This document shows, piece by piece, positions 61,847 to 64,000 of a DNA stretch of 64,000 nucleotides. Under the pieces are notes generated by a model. That model had not been told where the DNA came from. It was given only the letters and a program-made list of their open reading frames with translations, and made no database searches. The first letter of the stretch is position 1, and each line of letters opens with the position of its first letter. A program made the position numbers and the translations under genes. Origin of the DNA: Devosia soli. Lineage in GTDB: Bacteria > Pseudomonadota > Alphaproteobacteria > Rhizobiales > Devosiaceae. Location of the stretch: positions 744,001-808,000 of the forward strand of contig NZ_LAJG01000014.1 in the NCBI RefSeq assembly GCF_000970455.1, read 5' to 3'.

Positions 61847-62878
61847 TTGGCGACCAAGCGACTGACACAAAAGGACATCGCAAGGCTTGCCGGCGTGAGT
61901 CAGGCAACGGTCTCTTTTGTGCTCAATGGCTCGCCCGAAAACGCCAACCGCATACCTCCCGAGACGCGAGACCGTGTGCAGAAGGTGATCCGCGAAACGG
62001 GCTATGTCGCTGATCCCGTCGCGCGCCGGATGGTTAAGGGGCTCAACCGGATACTCGGCGTCTTCACCTACGAGCCGGCCTTCCCCTCTGCCCAGGCGGA
62101 CTTTTTCACCCCATTTCTCCTTGGCATCGAGGAGGCGGCACAGGAGCTGGGCTATGACCTGCTGCTGCTCACCGGTGCTGGCGTGAAGAGACGAATTTTT
62201 GGCGACAACGTTCGCCTGAGGCTCGCTGATGGCTGCATCATTCTTGGCCGCCAATTCGATCGGGACGAACTGACCCGTCTTGTCGCGGGCGACTTCCCCT
62301 TCGTCGCCGTCGGCCGCCGTGACGACGCCGACGGACCTGTGCCCTATGTCGGTGGCGGTTACGTTGCGGCAACAGCCTCACTTGTCGGGCGCGCCAAAGC
62401 AATGGGTCACCGGCGCATTGCCTATATGGGCCTTATTGAGGGCGCTGAATCGACCGTTGATCGCTGGCTCGGCTTCGAGCCGGCTCTGAAGGGCGCAGAG
62501 CTCGTCCATACCCAATATGCCGTCGGGCAACCGCCGGGCGAAACGCTCGATGCGCTGCTCGCAGCTGGCGCCACCTGCGTTTTCTTCACTGAATTGGCCG
62601 ATGCCATCGCTGTCGATGCCGTGGCGCGTCATCGTGGCATCAGCGTTCCCGGCGATCTCTCGATCGTCGTTCTTGGCAATCACATCCGTGCCGAAGAACA
62701 CGGTCGCCGCTTTACGTCCTTCTCCATTCCCCGCGAGGCCATGGGCCGCGCCGCCACCGAAATGCTGGTGCGGCGCGTGGAGAATGACGCCCCGGTCGAG
62801 CAGGTGCTGCTCGATTGCGCCATCGTCGAGGGGGAAACCCTCGGCCCTGTTTCTACCCAACACGTTCGGAACACATGA
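61847..62878 (+). CDS. LacI-family transcriptional regulator
   Basis: This 343-residue repressor has an N-terminal helix-turn-helix (QKDIARLAGVSQATVSFVLNG, residues ~8-28), hinge (RDRVQKVIRETGYVADPVARRMVKG) and sugar-binding domain. It starts with TTG after a strong GGGAGGG site. Its stop overlaps the next gene (ATGA), so it is co-expressed with the FAD oxidoreductase. Two tandem palindromes in front of it suggest autoregulation. The likely ligand is a sugar or inositol-like compound; this cannot be read out. Confidence 0.93.
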   Translation: MATKRLTQKDIARLAGVSQATVSFVLNGSPENANRIPPETRDRVQKVIRETGYVADPVARRMVKGLNRILGVFTYEPAFPSAQADFFTPFLLGIEEAAQELGYDLLLLTGAGVKRRIFGDNVRLRLADGCIILGRQFDRDELTRLVAGDFPFVAVGRRDDADGPVPYVGGGYVAATASLVGRAKAMGHRRIAYMGLIEGAESTVDRWLGFEPALKGAELVHTQYAVGQPPGETLDALLAAGATCVFFTELADAIAVDAVARHRGISVPGDLSIVVLGNHIRAEEHGRRFTSFSIPREAMGRAATEMLVRRVENDAPVEQVLLDCAIVEGETLGPVSTQHVRNT

Positions 62879-64000
62879 CCAAAGAGCTTCACGCAGACAT
62901 TCTCATCGTTGGTGGCGGGCTCGGTGGCGTCGCTGCAGCCCTCGGCGCATTGCGCTCGGGCCGCACCGTCATCATGAGTGAGGAATTCGACTGGATCGGC
63001 GGCCAATTGACGAGCCAGGCCGTGCCGCCCGACGAGCATTCCTGGGTCGAGCAATTCGGCGTCACCCGCTCCTATCAGCAACTGCGCCGCGGCATCCGCC
63101 AGTATTATCGTGACAACTATCCGCTGACCGCGGAAAGCCGCGCCTGGGGGGATCTCAATCCCGGCGCCGGCTGGGTCAGCCGCTTGTGTGCCGAGCCGCG
63201 CGTCGGCCTTGCCGTGCTCGAAGCCATGCTCGCGCCCTGGCGCGGCGGCGGTAAGCTGACCGTCCTGCAGCCCTACCGCCCCGTGGCCGCCGATGTCGAT
63301 GGCGACACGGTGCGTTCGATAACCCTCCGCCATCGCGATAGCGGGCGCGAAATTGTCTGCTCAGCGCCCTACGTGATCGACGCGACCGAACTCGGTGATC
63401 TCCTGCCGCTGACCGGCACCGAATATGCCAAGGGTTTTGAGGCCCAGTCCGATACCGGCGAACCCAGCGCCCCCGATCATGCGCAGCCCGATAACGTGCA
63501 GGCCGTGTCCGTGTGTTTTGCCATCGATCACGTCGATGGTGACCAGACCATCGACAAGCCGGAAAATTACGATTTCTGGCGCAAATATCAGCCTGAATTT
63601 TGGGGCGGACCGCTCCTCGGCTTCAAGGCGCCGCATCCACGCACGCTCGAAATCACCGAACGCTCCTTCACGCCCAATCCTGACGATGATCCGCTGCTGG
63701 TCGATGCCGACCAGCGCCGCAATGCGGGCGACGGCAATCTCTGGACCTTCCGCCGCATCGCCGCGCGCCGCAATTTCCAGCCCGGTGCCTACCAGTCCGA
63801 CATCTGCCTCGTGAACTGGCCGATGATCGACTATATGGAAGGCACGATCATCGACGTTTCCGAAGAGGAAAAGGCCAAGCACCTCAAGGCAGCTGCCGAT
63901 CTCTCCTATTCGGTCTTCTATTGGCTCCAGACCGAAGCTCCGCGCCTTGATGGCGGCCAGGGCTTCCCGGGCCTGCGCCTCCGCGGTGACGTCACCGGCA
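62875..64000 (+). CDS. FAD-dependent oxidoreductase, N-terminal part
   Basis: A frame from ATG 62875 stays open to the window end; 375 residues are visible, the C-terminus lies beyond. The N-terminal dinucleotide fold is clear (ADILIVGGGLGGVAAALGALRSGRTVIM, residues ~6-33), followed by WIGGQLTSQAVPPDEH and the FAD_oxidored-type core with VIDATELGDLLPLTG (~residue 165). The family oxidises sugars, polyols or related small molecules. It overlaps the LacI stop (ATGA), so the regulator probably responds to its substrate. Confidence 0.9.
   Translation, partial: MTKELHADILIVGGGLGGVAAALGALRSGRTVIMSEEFDWIGGQLTSQAVPPDEHSWVEQFGVTRSYQQLRRGIRQYYRDNYPLTAESRAWGDLNPGAGWVSRLCAEPRVGLAVLEAMLAPWRGGGKLTVLQPYRPVAADVDGDTVRSITLRHRDSGREIVCSAPYVIDATELGDLLPLTGTEYAKGFEAQSDTGEPSAPDHAQPDNVQAVSVCFAIDHVDGDQTIDKPENYDFWRKYQPEFWGGPLLGFKAPHPRTLEITERSFTPNPDDDPLLVDADQRRNAGDGNLWTFRRIAARRNFQPGAYQSDICLVNWPMIDYMEGTIIDVSEEEKAKHLKAAADLSYSVFYWLQTEAPRLDGGQGFPGLRLRGDVTG

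Noticed and set aside
1..64000. CRISPR arrays, tRNA or rRNA genes
   Set aside because: I found no regularly spaced direct repeats and no cloverleaf or rRNA-like sequence; the dispersed palindromes are irregularly spaced.

Overview
The window reads as a GC-rich chromosome segment of an alphaproteobacterium. Gene content and style suggest the Hyphomicrobiales, perhaps a Devosia-like genus: several dipeptide-type ABC importers, TamAB, FabV, EF-P with EpmA/EpmB, and many short intergenic palindromes. The genus is an inference. About 53 protein genes are supported. I saw no rRNA, tRNA, CRISPR array, transposase or phage gene.

Layout. 1-2243: end of a YejF-type ABC ATPase and its substrate-binding protein. 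2376-9189 (minus): tamA, tamB and a methyltransferase. 9523-11501: an SDR and a divergent Ldh-family dehydrogenase. 11768-15131: a three-gene operon resembling the caffeine N-demethylase set ndmC-ndmD-ndmE. The oxygenase lacks Rieske cluster ligands, the reductase carries the Rieske domain, and a GST-like protein follows. 15218-21390: a probable RiPP (ribosomally made, modified peptide) cluster. It has a SARP/BTAD-TPR regulator, an uncatalogued 58-residue precursor ending in a CxxC-containing tail, YcaO, TfuA, a LuxR-type protein, a MoaD/ThiS-like sulfur carrier ending in GG, a ThiF/MoeB-like E1 enzyme and a PAS-LuxR regulator. This is the best candidate for an undescribed system: YcaO-TfuA thioamidation with its own sulfur-delivery pair.

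21490-27258: fabV, the EF-P beta-lysylation set (epmB, epmA, efp), small stress-type proteins and a methyltransferase. 27400-43255 (all minus): a large catabolic locus for an acetylated, probably uronate-containing glycan. It holds an acetyl esterase, a LacI regulator with candidate operators, a heparinase II/III-family protein, a complete ABC importer, a DUF2264 protein, a 2-hydroxyacid dehydrogenase, an acyltransferase fusion and a ThuA-like protein. 44030-49929: a second peptide/opine-type ABC operon whose first permease gene is frameshifted and lacks a normal start codon.

50102-53249: small membrane protein, lipoprotein, sucrase/ferredoxin-like protein and a PQQ-type sugar dehydrogenase. 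53316-55756: exbB-exbD-tonB. 55897-60231: sulfate importer cysP-T-W-A with a possible extra small ORF. 60418-61623: O-antigen-ligase-like membrane protein. 61847-64000: a LacI regulator with two tandem palindromic operators, translationally coupled to an FAD-dependent oxidoreductase that runs off the window.

Two families of intergenic palindromic repeats are scattered through the window. One copy encodes the C-terminus of an ABC ATPase.
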